A stretch of 64,000 nt of DNA from Verrucomicrobiales bacterium (GTDB lineage: Bacteria > Verrucomicrobiota > Verrucomicrobiia > Limisphaerales > J093): NCBI GenBank assembly GCA_024233215.1, contig JACKPW010000002.1, positions 1 through 64,000 of the forward strand, given 5' to 3'. Within the stretch, counting starts at the first letter, position 1. The number at the start of each line of letters is the position of its first letter. The translations under genes and the position numbers were made by a program. Under the pieces are notes generated by a model. The model ran no database searches and had not been told where the DNA came from. It was given only the letters and a program-made list of their open reading frames with translations. This document shows, piece by piece, positions 55,847-64,000 of this stretch.

Positions 55847-56311
55847 ATGAACCTCCTCCCGTCGGCTGTCACGACGGCTCCCGCGGGTGCCAGGGAACGA
55901 AACAGGCTGACCACCGGCGCGCTCCTCGCCGTCGTGATCGCCACAGGCCTGTTCTCCCGGTCCGCCCTCGCCGAACGCCTCCCCGCCTTCATCGTCACTT
56001 ACGCCGGCGACACCCTGTGGGCAGTCGCCTTGTTCCTGTTTATCGGCTTCGTCCGCCCCGGCATCCCGACGGGCACAGCGGCCTGCGTGACAGTCGCAAT
56101 CGCGTTCGCCGTGGAGTTCAGCCAGCTCTACCAGGCGGATTGGATCCGCACCATCCGGCACAACCGCATCGGTGCCCTCCTCCTGGGCAATGGCTTTCTC
56201 GGGTCGGATCTCGTATGCTACACCGTGGGCTGCCTGCTGGGCGTGATGGTGGATGCGGGGCGGGGATCCTGCCTCTGGTTGAAGCAGCGCAGGAAGGATG
56301 CAACGGCCTGA
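55847..56311 (+). CDS. DUF2809 small membrane protein
   Basis: The 154-aa product has about four hydrophobic helices and the DUF2809 pattern IATGLFSRSALAERLPAFIV, YAGDTLWAVALFLFIGFV and EFSQLYQADWIRTIRHNRIG. Intact. It starts 29 bases after argG. Function unknown. Confidence 0.85.
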   Translation: MNLLPSAVTTAPAGARERNRLTTGALLAVVIATGLFSRSALAERLPAFIVTYAGDTLWAVALFLFIGFVRPGIPTGTAACVTVAIAFAVEFSQLYQADWIRTIRHNRIGALLLGNGFLGSDLVCYTVGCLLGVMVDAGRGSCLWLKQRRKDATA

Positions 56312-56470
56312 TTCCAAGCGCGGTCTTTTCTCGCCGAGCCGGGAGGCGATTGGGCTGTGGCTCGTCCTCCTGGCTCCTGTCGGGCTCTTTGGGTTCGTCC
56401 TCGCCTGCTGCCGTTACTGGCGGCATCCCGGGGAAATCAGGTCGATATTCCGTTTCCCCAAGCGCCAACA

Positions 56471-57485
56471 ATGAATCGAACCGCCCTCCTTGCCCTCTGC
56501 CCGACTGCCCTGCTCGCCACCGCCGCTGGCCCTCCCGCGTTCGTGACCTCCGACCCAAACGGCGGCTGGTCCCGGGCCGGCTACTACGTTCACAACAACC
56601 TGTGGAACGCCGCCAAATACAGTCCCTGCACCTCGACCCTCTCGGCCTGGTCCCACGACAACTGGCAGGTCGTCACGCGGATGAACAACCATGCGGCGAC
56701 GGTGCCGTGAAGACTTATCCAAACGTGCATCGGGACTACCCTGGTGTGCCGCTGGATGCGTTTGAGTCCATTACCAGCCGCTTCGCCGAAACCAGTCCAC
56801 AGGTCGGCATCTACAACGTGGCCTACGACATCTGGATCAACGGCATCGCCCGACCGGGCTGCACGGAGATCATGATCTGGACGGACAACTTCCACCAGGT
56901 GCCCGGCGGTCGGTACGTGCAGGACGTCACATTTGGTGAGCACACATACAAGGTCTACCGGAACCCCGCAGTGGTTACCTCGCCTTCGTGACGACCACGA
57001 ACTTCACGTCAGGAACCCTGAACCTCCTCGAGATCATGCGTTGGACGATTGCCCAGGGCTGGCTCCCCAAGAAGTCCACCTTGAACCAGGTCTGCTTCGG
57101 CGTGGAGATGGTGTCGACGGACGACACCGAGGCGACGTTTCGGGTGACCGACTTTGCGATTGAGACCCGGCAGAAACCGAAGGTCGAACCTGCCGCTCCC
57201 TCAGGCGACGGGATGAATGCAGCCCGAACCCGGGAGGGCCGGTGGGCGTTCAGAGTGGTCGCCGCGTCACCGGCTGAGGAGGCCGAAGTTGATGCCGTGG
57301 TGCGGTTGGTCGAGGACCTGAAAAGCGGTGGCCACAATATCGAGCGGGTCACGAGAATCCGGTTTGCCTCCCCCACCCAGGCGACCGTGGACTTCCTTTG
57401 GTCCGGCGGGATGCATGGCGGCGAGCTTGAGCTGGCGAAGAAGGACGGGGCATGGGTGTTGGTACGCGAGCAACATTTTCTGTAG
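56471..57485 (+). CDS. Secreted GH12-type glucanase with extra C-terminal domain, frameshifted
   Basis: Glycoside hydrolase family 12 covers secreted endoglucanases and xyloglucanases. A signal peptide (RTALLALCPTALLATAAGP) precedes NNLWNAAKYSPCTSTLSAWS, VKTYPNVHRDYPGVPL, YNVAYDIWINGIARPGCTEI followed by MIWTDNFHQVPGG (the nucleophile glutamate is in TEIMIW), IAQGWLPKKSTLNQVCFGVE and a final strand ATFRVTDFAIET with the acid/base region in FGVEMVSTD. The chain runs in three frames with single missing bases near 56700 and 56970. About 100 residues after the GH12 part (WAFRVVAASPAEEAEVDAVV to the end) match nothing I recognise. Confidence 0.8.
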
Positions 57486-57749
57486 ACGTGCTGCGGTGCA
57501 AGGCCATCGACCTTCGGGCTTGCTTCGGGCTTCGGGCGTCGGATTTCCCGCTGGCGGGTTCAGCAGAAGCTTTGAACTCCCCCTCTCAGGCAGGCTGCAA
57601 CGGGGCTTCCCTGTCGGCGGCGGGTTCGGTAGGGTCTCCCGCAAATGCACCTTGATCGAGACACCAGCAGAGCCCGGTGGCGGATCGCGTCATCGCCTTT
57701 CGCGGTGTTCAACCTGTCTTCCGCGGTCCGACTGCTCGCAGAATCCCCC

Positions 57750-59627
57750 ATGAAAACGTGTTTCCTTCGCCTTCCTCATGTCGCCGCTACCGGCCTCGTC
57801 CTGAGCGCCTGGCTTCTGACGGCGCACGCCGTTGCCGCCGGGTATCTGTCCCCCGCCGCCCTCGCCGTGGCCCCGGATGGCAGCCGGCTCTACGTGACAG
57901 CCGCGACCGCCAACGCCATTCTGCAGGTCGATGCCGGCACCGGCGAGGTGCAACGGCGGATCAATCTTCCCGCGCCTCCCACCGGCCTGGCCCTGAATCG
58001 TGCCGGCGATCAGCTCTTCGTCACCTGCGCCAGACCCCAGGGGATTCTCTGCATGGTGGACACGACGAGCGGGGAGGTGGCCCGACGCACCCCGCTGGCC
58101 CACACGCCGGTGGCTCCGGTGCTCAGCCCGGACGGTTTGCACCTCTATGTCTGCAGCCGCTTCAGGAGCCGGGTCATGGTCGTTGAAACCGCCACCGGAA
58201 AGGTGGTGTCCAGAATCCCGGTGGAGCGCGAGCCGATCTCGGCAGCGGTCACGCCCGACGGCAAACACCTTCTCGTGGCGCATCACCTGCCTTCGGGGGC
58301 CGCCTCGGCGAACCGCGTCGCCGCCAACGTGAGCGTCATCGACCTCGCCGAAGGTCGCGTCGTGAAGTCGCTTATGCTTCCCAACGGCAGCACCACGTTG
58401 CGGGACATCCGCGTTTCGCCGGACGGCAGGCTCGCGGCGGTGGTGCACACGCTGGCGCGCTACCAGCTTCCCACCACCCAGCTCGAGCGCGGCTGGATGA
58501 ACACCAGCGCGGTGACGCTGATCGATGTCCCCACCTTGGAAGTGATCAACAGCGTGCTGCTCGACTCCGTGGACTACGGCGCCGCCAATCCCTGGGGGGT
58601 GGCCTGGACCGCGGATTCCTCCCGGCTTCTGGTGACGCACGCCGGCACCCGCGAGCTGAGCCTGATCGACATCCCGGGTCTGCTCGAGAAGCTCGCCCGC
58701 CTGCCGAAGGAGCGCCCCACCGACCGGACGCCCACCTACATCTCCGCCTCCGCGAGCGTGGCGGACGTGCCCAACGACCTGGCTTTTCTCGTGAACCTCC
58801 GTGAACGGATCAAGCTGCCCGGCATCGGCCCGCGGGCCGTGGCAATGGTGGCGAACCGGGCCTTCATCGCGGAGCATTTCAGCGACACGCTGGACGTGCT
58901 CGACCTCGACCAGCAACCGCTTCGGCCGAAGACGCTGGCGTTGGGCCCCGCTCCCGAACTCACCGCGGAACGTTGGGGCGAGCAGCTTTTCAACGACGCC
59001 ACCATCTGTTTCCAGCAATGGCAGAGCTGTGCGAGCTGTCATTCGGAGGATGCGCGCATCGACGGATTGAACTGGGACCTGATGAACGACGACCTGGGGA
59101 ATCCCAAGAACTCCAAGAGCCTGCTCCTGGCGCTCGCCACCCCGCCGGCCATGAGCCTCGGCGTGCGCGACAGCGGTGAAGCGGCCGTGCGCGCCGGCAT
59201 TCGCCACATCCTTTTGCCGTGCGTCCTGAAGCCGAGGCCGAAGCCCTGGACGCCTATCTCAAGAGTCTGCAACCCGTGCCCAGCCCTCATCTGGTCCGGG
59301 GCAGTTATCCGCCGCGGCCGCGCGCGCCGTGAAGTGTTCAACGACGAACTGGTCGGCTGCGCCTTCTGTCACCCCGCCGAAAGCCACTTCACCGACATGA
59401 AATCACACGACGTCGGCACGCAGGGCCTGCTGGATCGGGAGCAGAAGGAGTTCGACACACCCACGCTGGTGGAGGTGTGGCGGACCGGTCCCTACCTGCA
59501 CGACGGCTCGGCGGCTGCGCTGCGGGATGTCCTGGTGGGCCGGAACCTGGAGGACCAGCACGGCCAGGTTTCCGACCTGTCGCCTTCCGAACTGGAGGAC
59601 TTGCTGGCCTACGTAAGCTCGCTCTAA
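57750..59627 (+). CDS. Secreted YncE-type beta-propeller with cytochrome c peroxidase-like C-terminus
   Basis: The 625-aa reading has a signal peptide (HVAATGLVLSAWLLTAHAVA) and a YncE/cytochrome-D1-like propeller: AVAPDGSRLYVTAATAN, LSPDGLHLYVCSRFRSRVMV, VSPDGRLAAVVHTLARYQLP. Two heme sites follow, CASCHSEDARIDGLNWDLMN (about residue 428) and CAFCHPAESHFTDMK (about 536), with the end GPYLHDGSAAALRDVLVGRN as in di-heme peroxidase/MauG-like proteins. Between 59212 and 59325 the correct reading lies in another frame (AEALDAYLKSLQPVPSPHLV), so a missing T and an extra base cancel out. It probably acts in the periplasm. Confidence 0.85.
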   Translation: MKTCFLRLPHVAATGLVLSAWLLTAHAVAAGYLSPAALAVAPDGSRLYVTAATANAILQVDAGTGEVQRRINLPAPPTGLALNRAGDQLFVTCARPQGILCMVDTTSGEVARRTPLAHTPVAPVLSPDGLHLYVCSRFRSRVMVVETATGKVVSRIPVEREPISAAVTPDGKHLLVAHHLPSGAASANRVAANVSVIDLAEGRVVKSLMLPNGSTTLRDIRVSPDGRLAAVVHTLARYQLPTTQLERGWMNTSAVTLIDVPTLEVINSVLLDSVDYGAANPWGVAWTADSSRLLVTHAGTRELSLIDIPGLLEKLARLPKERPTDRTPTYISASASVADVPNDLAFLVNLRERIKLPGIGPRAVAMVANRAFIAEHFSDTLDVLDLDQQPLRPKTLALGPAPELTAERWGEQLFNDATICFQQWQSCASCHSEDARIDGLNWDLMNDDLGNPKNSKSLLLALATPPAMSLGVRDSGEAAVRAGIRHILLPCVLKPRPKPWTPISRVCNPCPALIWSGAVIRRGRARREVFNDELVGCAFCHPAESHFTDMKSHDVGTQGLLDREQKEFDTPTLVEVWRTGPYLHDGSAAALRDVLVGRNLEDQHGQVSDLSPSELEDLLAYVSSL

Positions 59628-59761
59628 GCGGGAACGCACCAGGAGCCCGGCCGAAGCAGCGTCTGAACGGAACGGCGCAGCGTTCGGATTCCAGGCCTGG
59701 CGCGGTGTGGCCTCCGGGTCGCCTGAAGGGGTGACTCCAGCCAGACGCGTTCAGGTCTGCA

Positions 59762-60786
59762 CTATGCCGAGGCGCGACGGAGCCGATCGTGGATGGCCGC
59801 CCACGCGGGGTCCTCGGGCGGGGCTTCGACGATGATGCAAACCCCGCCGGCCTCGTCGCACGCGTGCAGTTCGGCATACAAGGCCCGTGCGTAGGCCACC
59901 GGGTCGGCCGGAACCACTCCGACCCGTCGCAGGCCCGCCTCGCGTGGGGGCAGATGCTCATGAGCGAGCACGCAAACTTGGGATGCCGCCAACCCGCGTG
60001 CCCGAAGCCGCGCCAGGAGTTCCTCCGCACCCTCCCAGGCCCAGACTTCCAGGGGTATCCGGGGCGCGTAATGCCGGGGCATCTGGCCCGGGCTTCGCAG
60101 GACACCTCCGGCGTCGACCGGCTGAACCACGGCGCCGGCAATCGCTGACACGGCCTCAATCTCCGCCGGCCGGATCATGCCTGGCCGCAACACGCGCGGC
60201 ACGGGTCCCGTCACATCCACCACTGTCGATTCGATGCCGACATTGCAGGGTCCGCCGTCCAGGATCAGCGGGATCCGCCCACCCAGGCTCCGCAGCACAT
60301 GTTCGCAGGTCGTGGGGAAACCTGGGTGGAACGATTCGCGCTCGGGGCCGCCAGCGGGAACCCACACGCCCGAATCACCCCCTGGATCACGGGATGCGCC
60401 GGCCACCGCACCGCCACGGTGTCCCCGCCCGCCGTCACCACACCCGGCAGGTCGCCGGAGCGCGGCAGCACCAGGGTCAAGGGCCCGGGCCAAAACGCGG
60501 CGGCCAGATGTCCCGCGACCACCGGCCATTCGGACGCACAGCGACGCGCCATTTCCAACGAGGCCACGTGCACAATGACCGGATTCGTCGCCGGCCGTTC
60601 CTTGACCTGGAAGACGCGGGCCACCGCGGCGGCGTCCAGCGCGTTGGCCGCCAAGCCGCACACTGGTTTCGGTCGGCAATGCCACCACCTCCCCGCCCGA
60701 AGCAGGTCGGCGGCCACGCGCACGGATTCCTCGCGCAGGGCTTGCGTGTGGGTGGAAAGCACCCGGGTTGTGAGCACATCGCTCAT
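59762..60786 (-). CDS. tsaC: L-threonylcarbamoyladenylate synthase (Sua5/TsaC type), frameshifted
   Basis: This enzyme makes threonylcarbamoyl-AMP for the t6A modification of tRNAs and is essential in most bacteria. The pieces are LLRAG then VVALPTETV, GLAANALDAAAVARVFQVKE, RPATNPVIVHVASLE, FWPGPLTLVLPRSGDLPG, VAVRWPAHPVIQGVI, GFPLAAPSANRSTQVSP, LILDGGPCNVGIESTVVDVT and RPGMIRPAEIEAV, then a Sua5-type C-terminal domain (GQMPRHYAPRIPLEV on). Frame changes occur in the G-run near 60691, after ACC near 60668, and in the C-run near 60316. The Sua5 C-terminal domain is present. Confidence 0.93.
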
Positions 60787-60817
60787 CGCCGCGAAAGACG
60801 AGGTGAAACCGTCGGAG

Positions 60818-62274
60818 TCAGGCCGAGTAGTCGAGGTAGACGGTCTTGATCCTCGAATAGAAATCGACCGCACCGGCGCCCTGTTCCTTGAAGGAGTCGG
60901 TGCTGGACTGTTTGACCCCGCCGAACGGTGCCTGCAACGCCAGGCCGGTACTGATCTGGTTGATCTTCACCACCCCTGCCTGGATGCGATCGGCGTAGGT
61001 CATCGCCCGCTTCACATCGCGTGTGACCACCGACGCCGACAGCCCGGCCTCGACGTTGTTCGCCACGGCGATTGCGTCCTCGAGGCCGTCGACCGCAATG
61101 ACGGCGATCACCGGGCCGAAGACCTCTTCCTGGGCGAGGCGCGAGTCCGGCTTCACGCTAGTGAAGACAGTTGGCTCGATGAACCAGCCGTCCGCCAGTT
61201 CGCCTTCCTCCAACCGCCTGCCGCCACAGGCCAGCGCGGCGCCTTCCTGCCGGGCGATGGCGATGTATTCGAGGTCGGTTTGGAGCTGGGCCTCGTTGAT
61301 TCGCCGGCCCCATGGTGACGCCGTCGTTCAGGCCGTTGCCGACCTTGATGGCCGCCGCCTGCGCGACCAGTTTCTCGACAAAGGGCTCGATTACCTTGCG
61401 ATCCACAATGGCCCGGCTCGTGGCGGTGCAGGCCTGGCCGGTCAATCCAAAGCCCGCCCGGGCGCAGAGGGTGGCGGCGAGGTCGAGGTCGGCATCGTCC
61501 AGGACGAGGGTCGGGTTCTTGCCGCCCATTTCCATCTGGGCCCGGACCATGCGCGGGGCAAGTTGTTCGTAGATCCCCTGGCCCACGGCATGCGAGCCGG
61601 TGAAGGACAGTGCCGACACCACCGGGTTCGTTGCCAGTTCCAGTCCCACCGTGGCGCCCGAGCCCACGACCACATTCAGGACGCCCTTGGGCAGGCCCGC
61701 CTCGGCGAGCGCGCGCGCGATCTCGAACGTGAGCGCCGGCGTGGCGGAGGCGGGTTTGAGGACGACGCTGTTGCCGGCGACGAGGGCGGGCGCGAGCTTC
61801 CAGGCCGGGATGGCGATGGGGAAGTTCCACGGTGTGATCAACGCCACGACCCCGAGCGGTTGCCGCACGGTGTAGAGCAGGTTGTTCGGCAGGTCGTGCG
61901 GGATCGTCTGGCCGCCGAGGGTGTAGCTCAACCCGCCAAAGAACCGGAAGATGTCAATGGCCCGCTGCACTTCACCGGTGCTTTCGGCCAGCGTCTTGCC
62001 CTCCTCCCGCGTCAGCAACCGCGCGAGCTCCCCTTGCGGGTTTCCAGGATTTGTGAGGCCTTGCTCAGCACGCGACCGCGCGCCACGGACGTCGTCGCCG
62101 CCCACCGGGAAACGCCCGCGCAGCCGCGTCGAGGGCGGCCTTTGCGTCGTCGGCATCGCCGGCCGGGTATTGCGCCACCACTTCGGTGTTGTTCGCGGGG
62201 TTCAGGGTTTGGAAGGTCCTTCCGGACGCGGCGTCAGCCCACTGGCCGTCAATGAAGTTCTGGTAAGTCTGCAT
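60818..62274 (-). CDS. NAD(P)-dependent aldehyde dehydrogenase, frameshifted
   Basis: The total of 1457 bases fits the usual 485-aa ALDH. Parts in order: YQNFIDGQWADAASGRTFQT start (ATG 62274), ARLLTREEGKTLAESTGEVQ, VALITPWNFPIAIPAWKLAP, LSFTGSHAVGQGIYEQLAPR, MEMGGKNPTLVLDDADLDLA with the general-base Glu, FGLTGQACTATSRAIV with the catalytic Cys, EEVFGPVIAVIAVDGLEDAI and QAPFGGVKQSSTDSFKEQGA. This pattern is close to succinate-semialdehyde or 2-oxoglutarate-semialdehyde dehydrogenases. Breaks lie near 62105, 62040 and 61315. Confidence 0.92.
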
Positions 62275-62370
62275 GGTCGTCTTCGTCAGTCTCTGCCGCC
62301 GAAGCTTAGCAGCACCGCCCAGAGCGCAAATCGAAAAAGCCGACACCACACGCGTCGTCGCCCCGCCCCC

Positions 62371-62400
62371 AATCCCAATCGTAATCGTAATCGTAACCGT
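62371..62400. repeat. cgtaat tandem repeat
   Basis: aatcgtaatcgtaatcgtaa lies between the ALDH and the last gene. It is a hexamer tandem array like the other short repeats in the window. Confidence 0.75.
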
Positions 62401-62507
62401 CCTCCCAAACCCGCGTCCGCCGCGGTCGCGCGCATCCCGGGCCTCACTGAGGGGGCCTCTCGCACAAACGGCTTTCCCGAACGACGGCTCCGTCGTAAGC
62501 AGAAGCC

Positions 62508-64000
62508 GTGTCGGACAGCGGAACCAAGCCTCGAGGGGGCGTGATTCGTGGGTTTCGGGATTCCCGCTCCCGCTGGGGTCGGGTCGGGCTTGCGCTCTGC
62601 CTGCTGATTCCCGGCCGGGTGGCGGGGGGCCTGGCTGAAGACGCTCCGGCAATCGCAACCGCAAGTCTGCCGGCTGAGCAATGGGCGCGCAGCGAAGTCG
62701 AGCGCGGTGAGTTGTTGATCGGCGAACTGCGCTGCACGGCGTGTCATGTCGCCCCGGAACCGATTGCGGGACAATTGGACTGCATGCGGATCCGCCGGAC
62801 CTGGTGACGCGCCTGGCCCGGAGACCACCGGGTTTTCTCGCCCGCTACCTCGACTCGCCGCGAAGCCTGCATCCGGATGGCACGATGCCCGATCTGTTGG
62901 TCTCGATGCCGGAGCCGGAAAAGGCGCGGGTGATCCGCGAGCTGACCGCCTTCCTCGCCTCCCGGGTGGCGGTCGTGACCGAACTGCCGAAGCCGGTTCA
63001 CCCCATTCGCTACCAGCAGGGGCGTGTGCTGTTTCACCGGGTCGGTTGCGTGGCGTGTCACCCGCCGTTCGAGCCGGCGGATGCGGTATTCGAGTTGCCG
63101 GGCGGCGAAGCGGGAGAGGCGGAGGACGAGGCATTGGCGCGGCCCCTTGGGTCGCGCGTGCTGGTCGAACTGGTGGAACTGCGCGCCCAGTGGACGACCG
63201 CCTCGTTGACGGACTTCCTGCTCGATCCGCGCGGTAGCGAAGCGCGTCGCCGCATGCCCCCGATGAACCTGACCGTTGAGGAGGCCGGGGCGATTGCCGG
63301 GTATCTGCTGGGGAGGGAGCGACGTGAGCCGTCGGAGTCAGGGGATGGAAGCGATGCCGCGATGCGAATGTCCCCGGAGGGAGGTCCGGAGACGGAACAG
63401 GCGGCCGCGGGCCGGTCGCGGTTTGAGGAACTCGGCTGCGCGGCTTGTCATCAGTTGGAAGTGGAGGGGCGGGCGCTGACGTCCGGACTCGTTGCGCCTC
63501 CGCTGGCGGACCTTGTTGCAGGGACCGGGCCGGGATCCTGCCTGTCGGCGTTGCCGCCTGCCTTCGAAGATGCGGATGCGCCGGCCGGGTTGCCCGTGCC
63601 GCGTTATTCGTTGGACCCGGGTCAGGCCCACGCCATCCGCGCGGCGCTTCGGGCGTTGGCGGACGGGCTTCCTGAAGTCACGGTTGCCGATCGCGTCCAT
63701 CTCACGTTGGCGCGGTTCAATTGTCTGGCGTGCCACGAACGAGGGCGGCCAGGGAGGTCCCGACGGGAAACAGGCGGCGCATTTCCGCTCGCTCGCTTGC
63801 CCGTTGACCTCGGTTGGGAGGATGGTTGCCGCCACACCTGAACGGGGTGGGCGCGAAGCTTCGGCGGGAATGGCTTTCGCAGGTGCTTGGCGAGGGCACC
63901 CGCGTTCGTCCCTACCTCGCCACACACATGCCCACGTTGGATCGGACCGTGGTCCCGGCCCTGGCCGGTGATCTGCGGACAGCCGACCGGCGGGAAGATT
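62508..64000 (+). CDS. Secreted multi-heme cytochrome c domain protein, frameshifted and cut by the window end
   Basis: A GTG start (62508; 62541 alternative) gives a signal-like segment (VGLALCLLIPGRVAGGLA). Heme motifs then appear one after another: LRCTACHVAPE, VGCVACHPPFE, LGCAACHQLEV and FNCLACHER, so at least four heme c sites. The later end reads LPPHLNGVGAKLRREWLSQV, VRPYLATHMPTL, as in planctomycete-type c-cytochromes. At least three frame changes are needed (near 62775, 63742 and 63822, two in G-rich runs). The 3' end is beyond the window. Confidence 0.75.

Overview
The window is a GC-rich (about 65 percent by eye) bacterial chromosome segment with no plasmid, phage or transposase genes. 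The gene content points to a Verrucomicrobiota or related PVC lineage. The supporting families are a WD40-tailed Ser/Thr kinase, ECF sigma factors of the kind often paired with such kinases, an HzsA-like propeller/cytochrome/FGE protein, DUF5107-TPR, DUF3160, PduS/PduT microcompartment proteins, propeller-cytochrome proteins and GYF/DUF4013. This assignment rests on family content only; there is no rRNA in the window.

Left part (1-17.5 kb). proA is followed by a one-base-overlapping ATP-grasp-like gene. Next come a PduS-like flavo/Fe-S protein and a PduT-like tandem BMC shell protein (4-base-class overlap), a TraB-family protein, a GYF/DUF4013 membrane protein and a secreted beta-helix protein. 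RNase P RNA (rnpB, 9564-9995) follows, then a fused L-serine dehydratase. On the minus strand are a LexA-like protein with an altered self-cleavage site, AIM24, acpS, pdxJ, a secreted unknown and an MFS transporter.

Middle (17.6-29 kb). A large DUF5107-TPR gene diverges from an HzsA-like/cytochrome c/FGE fusion. The fusion gene heads a compact run with DhaK-like and DhaL-like kinase subunits, a class I DeoC/LacD-type aldolase and a Tat-signal cupin resembling lyxose isomerases. The order suggests an uncharacterised ketose isomerase-kinase-aldolase pathway. At 28.97-29.66 kb two gene remnants (an ECF sigma C-terminus and an alpha/beta-hydrolase C-terminus) meet at a breakpoint.

29.7-40.3 kb is one tight five-gene run: Ser/Thr kinase-WD40, POTRA-Sel1 protein, membrane beta-propeller, DUF2085 membrane protein and a radical SAM enzyme with a probable B12 domain. 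40.7-44.4 kb holds a zinc ribbon, a small lipoprotein, a DUF2202 ferritin-like protein and an OmpR/HK two-component pair. 44.4-50 kb holds two large secreted proteins, DUF3160 and Calx-beta-esterase.

From about 50.4 kb to the end almost every gene is broken by single-base indels, many in homopolymers. These include the normally essential or biosynthetic genes thiC (with an intact TPP riboswitch), argG and tsaC, as well as an ECF sigma factor, GH12, a propeller-cytochrome, an ALDH and a cytochrome c protein cut by the window end. Genes left of that point are essentially intact. The simplest reading is base-level error in this part of the assembly rather than decay. Several families of short tandem or dispersed repeats sit inside functional genes (rnpB, thiC, the ATP-grasp gene) as well as between genes.
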